DNA of 34,613 bases from Nocardioidaceae bacterium (GCA_025934895.1 JAICWH010000027.1:1-34613), one strand, 5' to 3'; positions 23,836 to 33,753 are shown, counted from the first letter of the stretch. Notes: a model not told the origin generated them from the letters alone. Numbers and translations: made by a program.

Positions 23836-24726
23836 ATGAAGCTCGTTCTGGCCGGCGGGTCCGGATTCCTCGGCACGGCCTGGCGCGACCACCTCGCGCG
23901 ACAGGGACATGACGTGGTGCGGCTGGTGCGCGGCGAGGTCCTGTCCGGGAGCGAGTCGCACTGGGACCCGTACGCGGGGCAGGTGGACCGCTCCCTGGTG
24001 GAGAGCGCCGACGTGGTCGCCAACCTGGCCGGGGCACCGCTGGCGCACTGGCCATGGACCGCGTCCTACAGACGCACCTTCACCGACAGCCGGGTGGCCA
24101 CCACCCGCACCCTCGCCGAGGCCATCGCCTCCTCCGACCGCAAGCCGGCGTTCCTCGCCCAGAGCGGGGTGGCCGGGTACGGCGACCAGGGTGACCGGTT
24201 GCTGAGCGAGGACGCCCCCGTGGACGCGGACACGTTCATGGGCTCCGTCGTACGCCAGTGGGAGGCAGCGAGCCAGCCCGCGGCGGACGCCGGCGCTCGG
24301 GTCGCGGTGCTGCGCACCGGGGTGATCCTGGACCGGCGCGGCGGCGCGCTGAAGCCGTTGCTGCTGGTGTTCCGGGCCGGGCTCGGCGGGCCGATCGGCT
24401 CGGGAAGGCAGTACCTCTCGACGATGTCGCTGGTGGACTGGGTCCGCGCCGCCACCCATCTCGCGGAGCACGACGGCTCGCGCGGCGCCTACAACCTGTC
24501 CGGCCCGAACCCCACGACCAACGCGGAGTTCGGCAGGGAGCTCGGGCGGATGCTGCACCGGCCCTCCGTCGTGCCCGTGCCCGCCGTCGTGCTGCGCACC
24601 CTTGCCGGCACGGTGGCCTCCGAGCTGCTGAACTCGACGCGCGTGGAGCCGGCGCGGCTGCTGGCCGAGGGGTTCCTCTTCGAGCACCCGAGTCTGAACT
24701 CGCAGCTCGCCGCGGCCCTCACCTAG
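23836..24726 (+). CDS. TIGR01777-family NAD-dependent epimerase/oxidoreductase
   Basis: 296 residues from the ATG at 23836 (an upstream frame to 23728 crosses the repeats and is rejected). The Rossmann motif GGSGFLG is at 7-13. Family blocks follow: VVANLAGAPL, SRVATTRTLAEAI, SGVAGYGDQGD, LRTGVILDRRGGALKPLL, and the C-terminal DUF1731 part with EFGRELGRMLHRP. It is an atypical short-chain dehydrogenase of unknown substrate, the counterpart of Rv2216 downstream of dlaT. I do not see the classical YxxxK. It overlaps the convergent 24719-25297 gene by 8 bp. Confidence 0.9.
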   Translation: MKLVLAGGSGFLGTAWRDHLARQGHDVVRLVRGEVLSGSESHWDPYAGQVDRSLVESADVVANLAGAPLAHWPWTASYRRTFTDSRVATTRTLAEAIASSDRKPAFLAQSGVAGYGDQGDRLLSEDAPVDADTFMGSVVRQWEAASQPAADAGARVAVLRTGVILDRRGGALKPLLLVFRAGLGGPIGSGRQYLSTMSLVDWVRAATHLAEHDGSRGAYNLSGPNPTTNAEFGRELGRMLHRPSVVPVPAVVLRTLAGTVASELLNSTRVEPARLLAEGFLFEHPSLNSQLAAALT

Positions 24727-25297
24727 CCGCTGCCTCGACGCCGGCGACTCGCCATCGACCTGCCGCGGACCGGACCAGCGTCAGCAGGTGGATGCTGCTG
24801 GTGTCATGGGGCAGCGCGGTCCGCTGGTCGCCGTGCACCGCCACCGCGCCGTCCAGCCGGTCGGTGACCCGGACAGTCCAGCGGGCGGGATGCCGTTCGA
24901 GGACCGCGACGCTGAGCAGCTGGGTCCGCATGCCGACCACGCGGAGCCCCCGGCTGCGGTAGGCCCGCAGCATCCGCAGGTCGGCGGTTCCCGCCCGGGG
25001 GACGTAGAGGTCCCGCAGCCGGTCCGTCGACCCGGCCGCGTAGGCGTCCGCCCGTCGGTCGTCCCAGTCCCGCAGCACCAGCAGCGCCTCCGTGGTCGCC
25101 GACCCGGGCTCCGCTCGCGGACTTCTCGTGGGTGTCCCACGAGTCGCCACCGCCCCCAGCCGCAGCGCCACCAGCGCCAGCGATGCCACGAGTGCCACCA
25201 GTGCCACCAGGGCCACCAGCACGACGAGGACGCAACGGGGTCGGTTCACGCACCCCAGCCTGACCGAGATCGCCGATCGGCGCCGTTCGTTGTCCAC
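24719..25297 (-). CDS. Membrane-anchored hypothetical protein (192 aa)
   Basis: 192 residues from a GTG at 25297. An in-frame GTG at 25249 would start just before the hydrophobic segment and is equally plausible. One membrane helix (about 22-46) is made of repeated Val-Ala-Leu. A Thr/Pro/Arg-rich spacer follows, then an extracytoplasmic domain (about 70-192) with WDDRRADAYAAGSTDRLRDLYVP, RWTVRVTDRLDG and WRVAGVEAA. That shape recalls NTF2-like or Mce-associated folds, but I cannot assign it. Its 3' end overlaps the epimerase gene by 8 bp. It lies at the join between two blocks separated in mycobacteria. Confidence 0.65.
   Translation of the reverse strand: MDNERRRSAISVRLGCVNRPRCVLVVLVALVALVALVASLALVALRLGAVATRGTPTRSPRAEPGSATTEALLVLRDWDDRRADAYAAGSTDRLRDLYVPRAGTADLRMLRAYRSRGLRVVGMRTQLLSVAVLERHPARWTVRVTDRLDGAVAVHGDQRTALPHDTSSIHLLTLVRSAAGRWRVAGVEAAAR
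25166..25219. repeat. Six 9-bp tandem units in a membrane-helix codon run
   Basis: Six in-frame 9-bp units close to GCCACCAGN on the plus strand encode the Val-Ala-Leu repeats of the membrane helix of the 24719-25297 gene. Copies at 25193-25219 differ only in the last base. Confidence 0.75.
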
Positions 25298-25336
25298 AGG
25301 GCCCCCTCGGGCCGCTACCCATGCCCCGGCCCCGGG

Positions 25337-26095
25337 TCAGAGCAGGTAGCTGCTGCCCGTGACGGCCAGCTCGGAGGGTCCGGCGAACGTCTCACGGGCC
25401 TCAGCCAGGCAGACCCCCGGGTCGTGCCACGGCGGGATGTGGGTCAGCACCAGGCGTCGTACGCCGGCCTCGGCCGCCGCCGCCCCGGCCTGCCTGCCGG
25501 TCAGGTGCAGGTCGACGGGGTTGTCCCCGCCCTCCACGAACGCCGACTCGGCGAGCAGCAGGTCCGCGCCCGACGCGAGCTCCACGAGCTGCCGACAGGG
25601 GCCGGTGTCCCCGGAGTAGGCGACCACGCGTCCTCGGGACTCGACCCGGATCCCGTAGGCCGTCACGGGATGCACGACCCGCGTCACCCGGACGGTGAAC
25701 GGACCCAGCCGGATCGGCTGGTCGTCGTACTCGTGGAAGTCGAACTCGGCGGACATGCCCGGCTCCTTGCGCAGACCGTAGGCGCGGGCCGACTGGCGAG
25801 CGACCCCCTTGGGCCCGAAGATCGGGATCGGGCGGCGCGGCCCGTCGGGGTGGTAGCGCCACAGCACGTACAGGCCGCTGATGTCGAAGTAGTGGTCCGG
25901 GTGCAGGTGGCTGAGCAGCACGGCGTCGATGCTCAGCGGGTCGACGAACCGCTGCAGGGACCCGAGCGCTCCGCTGCCGAGGTCCAGCAGCACCCGCCAG
26001 GCACGCCCCTCCTGCTCGCCCTCGAGCAGGTAGCAGCTGGCCGCGGAGTCCGGTCCGGCGAACGACCCGGAGCACCCGATGACGGTGAGCCTCAC
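25337..26095 (-). CDS. MBL-fold hydrolase, probable cAMP phosphodiesterase (Rv1339-like)
   Basis: 252 residues. The metallo-beta-lactamase motif HLHPDH is at 63-68, with a later SGDTG metal Asp and the conserved [10 protein letters not shown]. The N-terminus [25 protein letters not shown] and [17 protein letters not shown] closely follow Rv1339, reported as an atypical class II cyclic-AMP phosphodiesterase in mycobacteria. It is cytosolic and binds two metals. The ATG overlaps the murI stop (ATGA), the same pairing as Rv1338-Rv1339. The cAMP activity is carried over from the homologue, not seen directly; an RNase Z-like activity is the alternative. Confidence 0.88.
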   Translation of the reverse strand: MRLTVIGCSGSFAGPDSAASCYLLEGEQEGRAWRVLLDLGSGALGSLQRFVDPLSIDAVLLSHLHPDHYFDISGLYVLWRYHPDGPRRPIPIFGPKGVARQSARAYGLRKEPGMSAEFDFHEYDDQPIRLGPFTVRVTRVVHPVTAYGIRVESRGRVVAYSGDTGPCRQLVELASGADLLLAESAFVEGGDNPVDLHLTGRQAGAAAAEAGVRRLVLTHIPPWHDPGVCLAEARETFAGPSELAVTGSSYLL

Positions 26096-26910
26096 ACCTG
26101 CATCCAGGAGGTGGCCCGGGCGAGCTGGTGCACCGACTCGAGCTCGGGGCCGAGGAAGCGCCGGCCGATGGTCGCGAACTCCTCGGGCTGCCCGGTGGTC
26201 AGGAACCGGTGGACGGGCGGCGGCAGCGCGGGGTCGCGCTCCAGGCCGTGCTGGACGAGCAGCCGGTAGACGTCCTTGGCGGTCTCCTCCGCGGAGGACA
26301 CCAGCGTCACCTGGTCGCCCATCACGTAGGACACCACGCCGGTCAGGAGCGGGTAGTGGGTGCAGCCGAGGATCAGGGTGTCGATCCCGGCCGAGGTCAG
26401 CGGGTCGAGGTACTCGTGCGCCACGGCCAGCAGCTCCGGGCCGCTGGTCACCCCGGCCTCGACGAGCTCCACGAACCGCGGGCAGGCCCGGGTGTGGAGT
26501 ACGACGTGCGGAGCGGCCGTGAACGCGTCGTCATAGGCCATCGACTCGGCGGTGGCCCGGGTGCAGATCACCCCGATCCGACCGGTCCGCGACGCGGCGA
26601 CCGCTCGACGCGTCGCGGGGTGGATCACCTCGACGACCGGAACCGGGTAGCGCTGCCGGGCGTCCCGCAGGACAGCCGCGCTCGCGGAGTTGCACGCGAT
26701 CACCAGCGCCTTGACCCCCTCGTCGACCAGGTGGTCCAGGCACTCGAGCGCGAACTCCCGCACCTCGCCGATCGGCTTGGGACCGTAGGGCTGACGGGCG
26801 GTGTCACCGAGGTAGAGCACCGGCTCGTGCGGCAGCTGGTCGAGGACCGCCCGGGCGACGGTGAGCCCACCGAAGCCTGAGTCGAAGATGCCGATCGGTG
26901 CGTCTGCCAC
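26092..26910 (-). CDS. murI: Glutamate racemase
   Basis: 272 residues from a GTG. Both catalytic cysteines are present: Cys73 in IACNSAS and Cys183 in LGCTHYPLL. The N-terminal [16 protein letters not shown] and [12 protein letters not shown] (about 32-43) are family hallmarks. It makes D-glutamate for peptidoglycan in the cytosol. A TAGCCT -10 ends six bases before the GTG, so the transcript is probably leaderless and begins the murI-phosphodiesterase unit. Confidence 0.97.
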   Translation of the reverse strand: MADAPIGIFDSGFGGLTVARAVLDQLPHEPVLYLGDTARQPYGPKPIGEVREFALECLDHLVDEGVKALVIACNSASAAVLRDARQRYPVPVVEVIHPATRRAVAASRTGRIGVICTRATAESMAYDDAFTAAPHVVLHTRACPRFVELVEAGVTSGPELLAVAHEYLDPLTSAGIDTLILGCTHYPLLTGVVSYVMGDQVTLVSSAEETAKDVYRLLVQHGLERDPALPPPVHRFLTTGQPEEFATIGRRFLGPELESVHQLARATSWMQV

Positions 26911-26916
26911 GGGTCC

Positions 26917-26922
26917 AGGCTA
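26917..26922 (-). promoter_or_regulatory. Leaderless-type -10 (TAGCCT) for murI
   Basis: On the minus strand TAGCCT is followed by six bases and the murI GTG at 26910. Confidence 0.55.
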
Positions 26923-26999
26923 AGGGCAGGCACCGACGAGCACCTGCACGCGCGACGGACGTCACGTGCGACCCCGGTCACCTCCGTGCGGAGGGCCGC

Positions 27000-27677
27000 T
27001 CACTCCGGCGTCGGCTCGGCGGGCCGCTCGTTGTAGACGCCGGCCCGTTCCTGCCCCGAGAGCTCCGCGATCGCGTCCATCACCACGTCGGTCACCTGGC
27101 GTCGAGCCCGACCGAGCGGCACCCCGGTGTAGACGCTGCCGAAGGTCAGCGGCTGGCCGAACCGCACCGTGACCTCCGCGAGCCTGGGCACCGTCGTGCC
27201 GACCGGCTGGATGTGCTCGGTGCCGATCAGCCCGACGGGTACGACGGGCGCGCCGGAGGTCAGTGCCAGGTGACCGACTCCGGTCCGGCCCCGGTAGAGA
27301 CGACCGTCACGCGACCGGGTGCCCTCGGGATAGATCCCGAAGGCCTCCCCTCGCGCCAGGATCTCCAGGGCGATCTCGAGCGAGGCGACCGCGGCCTTGG
27401 TGTCGTCCCGGTCGACCGGCACCATGCCGATGCCCTCGAACCAGGCGCGGACCAGGGTGCCCTTGACCCCGGTGCCCGTGAAGTAGTCCTCCTTGGCGAG
27501 GAAGGCGACCTTGCGGGGGGTGACGAACGGGATCACCATGCTGTCCGCGAAAGACAGGTGGTTGCTGGCGACGATCACCGGCCCGGTCCGCGGGATGTTG
27601 TCCAGACCCTCGACGACGGGCCGCCACAGGGCCTTCCACACCGGCGGCACCACCGCATGCACGACCTCGTACAACAT
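27000..27677 (-). CDS. Lysophospholipid (1-acyl-glycerol-3-phosphate) acyltransferase
   Basis: 225 residues. The PlsC motifs are clear: NHLSFADS with His40 and Asp45 (H-x4-D), the substrate-binding block GMVPVDRDD (84-92), and YPEGTRSRDG (116-125). A late PVVPVGLIGTE stretch completes the family pattern. It transfers an acyl chain to lysophosphatidate or a related lipid at the inner membrane. The ATG at 27677 has a GGAGG-type ribosome site. Several plsC paralogues usually exist in actinobacteria, so the exact lipid is unknown. Confidence 0.92.
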   Translation of the reverse strand: MLYEVVHAVVPPVWKALWRPVVEGLDNIPRTGPVIVASNHLSFADSMVIPFVTPRKVAFLAKEDYFTGTGVKGTLVRAWFEGIGMVPVDRDDTKAAVASLEIALEILARGEAFGIYPEGTRSRDGRLYRGRTGVGHLALTSGAPVVPVGLIGTEHIQPVGTTVPRLAEVTVRFGQPLTFGSVYTGVPLGRARRQVTDVVMDAIAELSGQERAGVYNERPAEPTPE

Positions 27678-27777
27678 CGCCCGTCCCTCCCGCCTGTGCC
27701 CGAGGTCACCAGCCTGCCAGGTGGGAGCTCACAACCGGCACCCGACCGCCGTACCCGTGGGTAGCGCGCCGCCGTGC

Positions 27778-28761
27778 TCAGTCGTCGAACGGGAGCTTGG
27801 GCTGCGGCGGGCCGAGCGTCGGGTCGACCCCGTCGAACAGGCTGCTGACCGACTCCCCCGCATGCACCCGGGAGATGGCCTCCGCGAACAGCTCGGCGAC
27901 CGAGCGGACCTTGAGCTCGGGCCAGTCCACCGGCGCCGGCACCGTGTCGGTGGTGACCACCTCGGAGATCATCGGGTGCCCGCGGAGCCGGTCGACGGCC
28001 TTGCCGACGAAGAGCCCGTGCGTGCAGGCGACCGAGGCGCCCGTGCAGCCCAGCGCCTCGAGCTTGTCGAGCAGCTCGAGGATCGAGCCGCCGGTGGCGA
28101 TCTCGTCATCCAGGACGATCGCGTGCTTGCCAGCCACGTCACCCACGATCGCGTCGATGACCACTCGGTCGTCGGCGAGCCGCTGCTTGCTGCCCGCCGC
28201 CACCGGCAGCCCCAGCAGCCGGGAGAAGTGGGTCGCGGTCTTCGCGTTCCCGAGGTCCGGTGAGACGACGACCGCGTGGTCGAGGTCCGTGTCGCGGTAG
28301 TGCTCGGCCAGCACCGCCAGGGCGGTGAGGTGGTCGACCGGCACCGAGAAGAAGCCGTGCACCTGAGGGGCGTGCAGTGTCATCGTCAGCACCCGGCTGA
28401 CGCCCGCCGTGACCAGCAGGTCGGCGACCAGCCGGCCGCCGAGCGAGATCCGGGAGGCGTCCTTCTTGTCCGAGCGCGCGTAGGCGTAGTGCGGGATGAC
28501 CGCCGTGATCTGCGCGGCCGAGGCGCCCTTGGCGGCATCCACCATCAGCAACAGCTCCATCAGGTGCTCCTGTGTCGGCGGCACCAGCGGCTGCACGATG
28601 TACACGTCGCGCTGGCGACAGTTCGCCTGCAGCTGGGCCTGCAGGCAGTCGTTGCTGAACCGACTGATCTCGACCGAGGAGAGCCCGACCCCCAGGGAGT
28701 CGCAGATGGACTTGGCCAGCGGCCGATGAGCGCTGCCGCTGAAGACGACGATCTCACGCAC
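27778..28761 (-). CDS. prs: Ribose-phosphate pyrophosphokinase (PRPP synthetase), divergent paralogue
   Basis: 327 residues from a GTG with GGGAG seven bases ahead; the frame upstream to 29127 is shadow of cysM. The two Prs domains are visible: LMELLLMVDAAKGASAAQITAVIPHYAYARSDKKD (68-101), TLHAPQVHGFFSVPVDHL (128-145) and the PRPP loop VLDDEIATGGS (216-226). It differs from housekeeping Prs: FSNDCLQAQLQAN instead of FADGE, SPDLGNAKTA instead of SPDxGGxxRA, and SKQR instead of KRR. It makes PRPP from ribose-5-phosphate and ATP. It may be a second, differently regulated enzyme. A strong G-quadruplex motif lies 12 bp upstream. Confidence 0.9.
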   Translation of the reverse strand: MREIVVFSGSAHRPLAKSICDSLGVGLSSVEISRFSNDCLQAQLQANCRQRDVYIVQPLVPPTQEHLMELLLMVDAAKGASAAQITAVIPHYAYARSDKKDASRISLGGRLVADLLVTAGVSRVLTMTLHAPQVHGFFSVPVDHLTALAVLAEHYRDTDLDHAVVVSPDLGNAKTATHFSRLLGLPVAAGSKQRLADDRVVIDAIVGDVAGKHAIVLDDEIATGGSILELLDKLEALGCTGASVACTHGLFVGKAVDRLRGHPMISEVVTTDTVPAPVDWPELKVRSVAELFAEAISRVHAGESVSSLFDGVDPTLGPPQPKLPFDD

Positions 28762-28772
28762 CAGGCGCTCCC

Positions 28773-28791
28773 GGGGTGGGGGTGGGGTGGG
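28773..28791 (+). other. G-quadruplex motif in front of prs
   Basis: Four G-runs (4, 5, 4 and 3 Gs) are separated by single T loops, the most stable class of G4 sequence. It lies on the template strand of prs, 12 bases before its start; the prs leader RNA is the C-rich complement. No other run of this quality was noticed in the window. Confidence 0.7.
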
Positions 28792-28864
28792 CTGAGGTGG
28801 CCCTGCCGAACGCGCGCCACGATACAGCTCACAACGGCGGGACGCGCCCCTTCGCGGCGGCCGC

Positions 28865-30108
<1,244 letters not shown>

Positions 30109-30155
30109 CAGCGCGGACTCCTCGGCTGCTCGTGGGTGCGGTGTGCGTCGTTCGG

Positions 30156-30593
30156 CTAGACGCCGGTCTGGTTCGCGGCCTCGACGACGACGTCTTCCTC
30201 GGTCACCACGCCGTCGACGATCCTGTAGGACCTCAACTCCACCGGCCCGTCGCTATTCCCGTGCTCCCGTGTGCTGACCAGCACATAGTGCGCAAGCGGC
30301 TCCATGGCCAGGTTGACGTCGGTGCGGGACGGGTAGGCCTCGGTGGCCGTGTGTGAGTGGTAGACCACTACCGGCTCCTCGCCGCGGTCGTCCATCTCCC
30401 GGTAGAGCCGCAGCAGGTCGGTCGGGTCGAACTCGTAGAACGTCGGGGAGCTCGCCGCGTTCAGCATCGGCACGAAGCGCTCGGGGCGGTCGGACCCCTC
30501 CGGTCCAGCCACCACGCCGCATGCCTCGTCGGGGTGGTCCCGCTTCGCGTGCGCGACCATCGCGTCCACGACTTCCCGGGGGATCCTCAGCAC
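30156..30593 (-). CDS. mec: Mec metalloprotease (JAMM, releases cysteine from CysO)
   Basis: 145 residues from a GTG at 30593. The frame continues upstream to 30704 with a basic, unconserved stretch, so I use the shorter start, which matches the homologue's core. The JAMM motif is complete: Glu23 in DEACG, His79 and His81 in YHSHT, Ser89 and Asp92 in SRTD. It hydrolyses the CysO-cysteine adduct made by CysM and frees cysteine. It is the first gene of mec-cysO-cysM and lies 123 bp after DUF2017. Confidence 0.93.
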   Translation of the reverse strand: MLRIPREVVDAMVAHAKRDHPDEACGVVAGPEGSDRPERFVPMLNAASSPTFYEFDPTDLLRLYREMDDRGEEPVVVYHSHTATEAYPSRTDVNLAMEPLAHYVLVSTREHGNSDGPVELRSYRIVDGVVTEEDVVVEAANQTGV

Positions 30594-30716
30594 GTGAGCC
30601 AGGGTAGGAGCCGGTCGATGAGCGGCGCGCCGTACGCCGGTCGGGTCCGAATCCTGAGATCCGGTGGGGACCGCGGTCGCGAGGTCGGCATCCAGCCGTC
30701 TCACGCGTGAGCGGCC

Positions 30717-31304
30717 TCAGCGAGGCGAGACCGCGGCCACCAGGGTCTCCTGGAGGTAGCCGACCCACTGGTAGATGTCGTAGACGTGCGCGCGGGGGTC
30801 CTCGTCGGGCAGCGCCAGCCAGTAGTCCTCGTCCCCCTCCTCGACCCCGAGCCGCGTGGCCAGCGCGAGCCGGATGTCGGTGAACGACCTCAGCCAGGTG
30901 AGCGCGTCCGGCGGCCCGAGCTCGATGTCGACGACCAGCCCCTCCTGGCCACCCTCGGGCGGCAGCCCCCCCGCCTCGAGGGTCTCGATCACCAGCGCGG
31001 CCGCCTGCGCCTTGCTGTCGCGCAGAGCGCCCTCGGTGAACCGGCGGAACTCACCGGCCGCCTCCTCGTCCTCGGGGTAGGCGGTCGGGAACAGCCGCGC
31101 CAGGACCGGGTCGTCGGGCGCAGCGGTGGGCCCGGAGAAGTCCAGCAGCGACTCGAGCGGGTCGTCCCCGGTGGCCGGGGCGGCGGCCTCGTTGCGCAGT
31201 AGCTCGACCAGCTGGGAGGCCAGGGACCGCAGCAGGTCCGCCTCGAAGCCGGTGAAGGTGGCCACGGCGCCGCCCTTGCGCCGCCGGTGGAAGCCCTCGC
31301 TCAT
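30717..31304 (-). CDS. DUF2017 family protein
   Basis: 195 residues from the ATG at 31304, which overlaps the clpS stop (ATGA). The N-terminus [36 protein letters not shown] is characteristic, followed by an acidic middle (EDEEAAGEF), [36 protein letters not shown] and [15 protein letters not shown]. All-helical, cytosolic, no catalytic motif. Function unknown; strict pairing with clpS in actinobacteria suggests a link to N-degron proteolysis. A role as a regulator has been proposed in old annotations without visible evidence here. Confidence 0.88.
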   Translation of the reverse strand: MSEGFHRRRKGGAVATFTGFEADLLRSLASQLVELLRNEAAAPATGDDPLESLLDFSGPTAAPDDPVLARLFPTAYPEDEEAAGEFRRFTEGALRDSKAQAAALVIETLEAGGLPPEGGQEGLVVDIELGPPDALTWLRSFTDIRLALATRLGVEEGDEDYWLALPDEDPRAHVYDIYQWVGYLQETLVAAVSPR

Positions 31305-31606
31305 CCTTCGGCCTTCTCCAGGGTGGCCCACAGGCCGTACTCGTGCATCGCCTGCACGTCGCGCTCCATCTCCTCGCGCGACCCGTTGGACACCACGGAC
31401 TTGCCGTCGTTGTGCACCTCGAGCATCAGCTTCTCGGCCTTCTTCTTGCCGTAGCCGAAGTAGGTGCGGAACACGAAGGTGACGTAGCTCATCAGGTTGA
31501 CCGGGTCGTTCCACACGATGGTCACCCAGGGCCGGTCCAGGAAGGTGGTCTCTGCGACCTCCGGCTGATCGAGCTCGACGGGCGTGGGAGCGGACACAGC
31601 GGTCAT
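31301..31606 (-). CDS. clpS: ClpS adaptor for ClpAP/ClpCP proteolysis
   Basis: 101 residues. A flexible N-terminus (1-24) leads to the ClpS core, with [16 protein letters not shown] (about 31-46), [30 protein letters not shown] and [10 protein letters not shown]. The Asn-Asp pair and Met contribute to the N-degron pocket and the helix binds the Clp ATPase N-domain. It delivers proteins with destabilising N-terminal residues to Clp. It is divergent from pncB with 14 bp between the starts, and overlaps the DUF2017 gene. Confidence 0.94.
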   Translation of the reverse strand: MTAVSAPTPVELDQPEVAETTFLDRPWVTIVWNDPVNLMSYVTFVFRTYFGYGKKKAEKLMLEVHNDGKSVVSNGSREEMERDVQAMHEYGLWATLEKAEG

Positions 31607-31608
31607 CC

Positions 31609-31614
31609 TAGGCT
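31609..31614 (+). promoter_or_regulatory. Leaderless-type -10 (TAGGCT) for pncB
   Basis: TAGGCT is followed directly by GTGCGC and a GTG at 31621. A start at 31621 would be six bases after the -10, fitting a leaderless transcript. No ribosome site is present for either GTG. Confidence 0.45.
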
Positions 31615-31620
31615 GTGCGC

Positions 31621-32928
31621 GTGCCCCCTCACCTGACTGGCCGACCCACAGCGCTGCTGACCGACCACTACGAGCTGACCATGATCCAGGCGGCCCTGGC
31701 CAGCGGCACGGCGCACCGGCAGGCCGTCTTCGAGCTGTTCCCCCGACGACTCCCCGAGGGCCGGCGGTACGGCGTGGTGGCCGGTGTCGGGCGCGCCCTC
31801 GACGCGATCGAGGACTTCAGGTTCGACAGCGACGCCGTCGACCTGCTGCGCGAGCACGGGGTCGTCGACGAGCCCACCCTCGAATGGCTCGCGGACTACC
31901 GGTTCCTCGGTGACGTGTGGGGCTACGCCGAGGGCGACACGTTCTTCCCCTACTCCCCGCTGCTCCGAGTCGAGGCGACGTTCGCGGAGGCGGTGGTCCT
32001 GGAGACCGTCCTGCTCTCGGTCTACAACCACGACTGCGCGATCGCCTCCGCGGCGTCCCGGATGACCTGGGCCGCCGGGGACCGGCCCTGCATCGAGATG
32101 GGCTCGCGCCGCACGCACGAGGAAGCGGCGGTGGCGGCCGCCCGCGCGGCGTACGTCGCCGGCTTCACCTCCACCTCGAACCTCGCCGCCGGGCAGCGCT
32201 ACGGCGTGCCGACCGCCGGCACCAGCGCGCACAGCTTCACGCTGCTGCACGACAGCGAGCGGGACGCGTTCACGGCGCAGGTGAGCTCCCTGGGCAAGGG
32301 CACGACGCTGCTGGTGGACACCTACGACGTGGCGGAGGCGGTGCGGATGGGCGTCGACATCGCCGGCCCCGACCTGGGCGCCGTACGCCTCGACAGCGGG
32401 GACCTCGGTGTGCTCGCCCAGCAGGTGCGGACCGAGCTCGACAGCCTGGGCGCCACGAACACCCGGATCGTGGTCACCTCGGACCTCGACGAGTACGCCA
32501 TCGCCGGGCTCGCATCCGCACCCGTGGACGGGTACGGCGTCGGGACCTCACTGGTCACCGGGAGCGGCCACCCGACCTGCGGGTTCGTCTACAAGCTGGT
32601 CGCGCGCGCCGACGACGACGGCACGTTGGTCGGCGTCGCGAAGAAGAGCAAGGACAAGATCTCGATCGGCGGCCGCAAGTACGCCATGCGCCGGCTCTCC
32701 CGCGACGGCGTCGCGGAGGCCGAGGTGGTCGGGATCGGCACGCCACCCAAGAACGACGGCAACGACCGCTCGCTCCTCGTCCACCTGGTCGAGGGCGGCG
32801 AGATGGTCGGCCGAGAGCCGCTGGAGACGGCCCGCGACCGGCACAAGGCGGCGCGAGCCGAGCTGCCGCCTCAGGCCCACCAGCTGTCCAAGGGCGAGCC
32901 GGTCATCGATACCGAGCACGTGGGCTGA
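31621..32928 (+). CDS. pncB: Nicotinate phosphoribosyltransferase
   Basis: 435 residues from the GTG at 31621; another GTG two codons earlier is the only alternative. Conserved blocks include [13 protein letters not shown] near the start, [11 protein letters not shown], the phosphate loop [30 protein letters not shown] with the phosphorylatable His in [15 protein letters not shown], and GYGVGTSLV. It makes nicotinate mononucleotide from nicotinate, PRPP and ATP in the Preiss-Handler pathway. With pncA downstream it forms an NAD salvage pair. The Rv1330c-Rv1331 arrangement with clpS is conserved. Confidence 0.96.
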   Translation: MPPHLTGRPTALLTDHYELTMIQAALASGTAHRQAVFELFPRRLPEGRRYGVVAGVGRALDAIEDFRFDSDAVDLLREHGVVDEPTLEWLADYRFLGDVWGYAEGDTFFPYSPLLRVEATFAEAVVLETVLLSVYNHDCAIASAASRMTWAAGDRPCIEMGSRRTHEEAAVAAARAAYVAGFTSTSNLAAGQRYGVPTAGTSAHSFTLLHDSERDAFTAQVSSLGKGTTLLVDTYDVAEAVRMGVDIAGPDLGAVRLDSGDLGVLAQQVRTELDSLGATNTRIVVTSDLDEYAIAGLASAPVDGYGVGTSLVTGSGHPTCGFVYKLVARADDDGTLVGVAKKSKDKISIGGRKYAMRRLSRDGVAEAEVVGIGTPPKNDGNDRSLLVHLVEGGEMVGREPLETARDRHKAARAELPPQAHQLSKGEPVIDTEHVG

Positions 32929-32934
32929 GGGCGG

Positions 32935-33702
32935 ATGGCTCTCCTGCGCTGCGACTTCTTCTCCGACGTGCTCGAGATGGGCACCTCGATGACCGTGCTG
33001 CTGCCTCAGGCGAGCCAGGAGCAGATCGGGGTGGTCGAGGCGGCGCCCGGTGCGGACGGGAGTTTCCCGGTGCTGTACCTCCTGCACGGGCTCAGCGACG
33101 ACGCCACCGCCTGGTCCCGCTTCACCAGCATCGAGCGGTACGCCGCCGAGCTCGGCCTCGCCGTCGTGATGCCGCAGGTGGGCCGCAGCTTCTACGCCGA
33201 CGAGGTGCACGGCGGCCGCTACTGGACGTTCCTGTCCGAGGAGCTGCCCGCCGTGGTCCACTCGTTCTTCAACCTCTCCGGGCGGCGCGAGGACACGTTC
33301 GTCGCCGGCCTGTCGATGGGCGGCTACGGCGCGGTCAAGTGGGCGCTGCGCCAGCCCGAGCGGTTCGCCGCGGTGGCCAGCCTGTCCGGTGCGCTCGACG
33401 CCGTCGCGCTGACCGCGGACCCACGGCGCGGTGAGCTGTTCGAGCGGGTCTTCGACGGCCGGGTCGGCCCGCACGACGACCTGTTCGGGCTGCTCGCCGA
33501 GGCCGAGGTCGAGGCGCTCCCGTCCTTCTACGTCGGCTGCGGCACCGAGGACCAGCTGTTCACCGGCAATGTCCGCTTCGTCGACGAGGCGACGGCCGCT
33601 GGTCTCGACCTGCACGTCGACTTCCGACCCGGTGAGCACGAGTGGGGACTATGGGACACGACCATCCGAGACGTGCTCGCCTGGCTGCCGCTGCAGCGCT
33701 GA
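32935..33702 (+). CDS. Alpha/beta-hydrolase esterase (EstA/FGH-like)
   Basis: 255 residues. The catalytic triad is readable: Ser127 in GLSMGGYG, Asp206 in GCGTEDQLF and His235 in GEHEWGLWD. The oxyanion segment is LYLLHGLSDD (47-56). The shape matches the esterase D / tributyrin-esterase family (S-formylglutathione-hydrolase-like). No signal peptide, so cytosolic. It begins 6 bp after pncB, so co-transcribed; a role tied to NAD salvage is not evident. Substrate unknown. Confidence 0.92.
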   Translation: MALLRCDFFSDVLEMGTSMTVLLPQASQEQIGVVEAAPGADGSFPVLYLLHGLSDDATAWSRFTSIERYAAELGLAVVMPQVGRSFYADEVHGGRYWTFLSEELPAVVHSFFNLSGRREDTFVAGLSMGGYGAVKWALRQPERFAAVASLSGALDAVALTADPRRGELFERVFDGRVGPHDDLFGLLAEAEVEALPSFYVGCGTEDQLFTGNVRFVDEATAAGLDLHVDFRPGEHEWGLWDTTIRDVLAWLPLQR

Positions 33703-33739
33703 GCGCCCTCGGGCGTCGGTGTCCGGGTCGGGCTTCGGC

Positions 33740-33745
33740 TAGCCT
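33740..33745 (+). promoter_or_regulatory. Leaderless-type -10 (TAGCCT) for pncA
   Basis: TAGCCT is followed by eight bases and the ATG at 33754, without a ribosome site. Confidence 0.5.
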
Positions 33746-33753
33746 CGGGTGCC

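Noticed and set aside
30594-30704. Longer N-terminus for Mec
   Set aside because: The stretch is basic and unlike the conserved core, which begins at VLRIPREVV; no ribosome site supports it.
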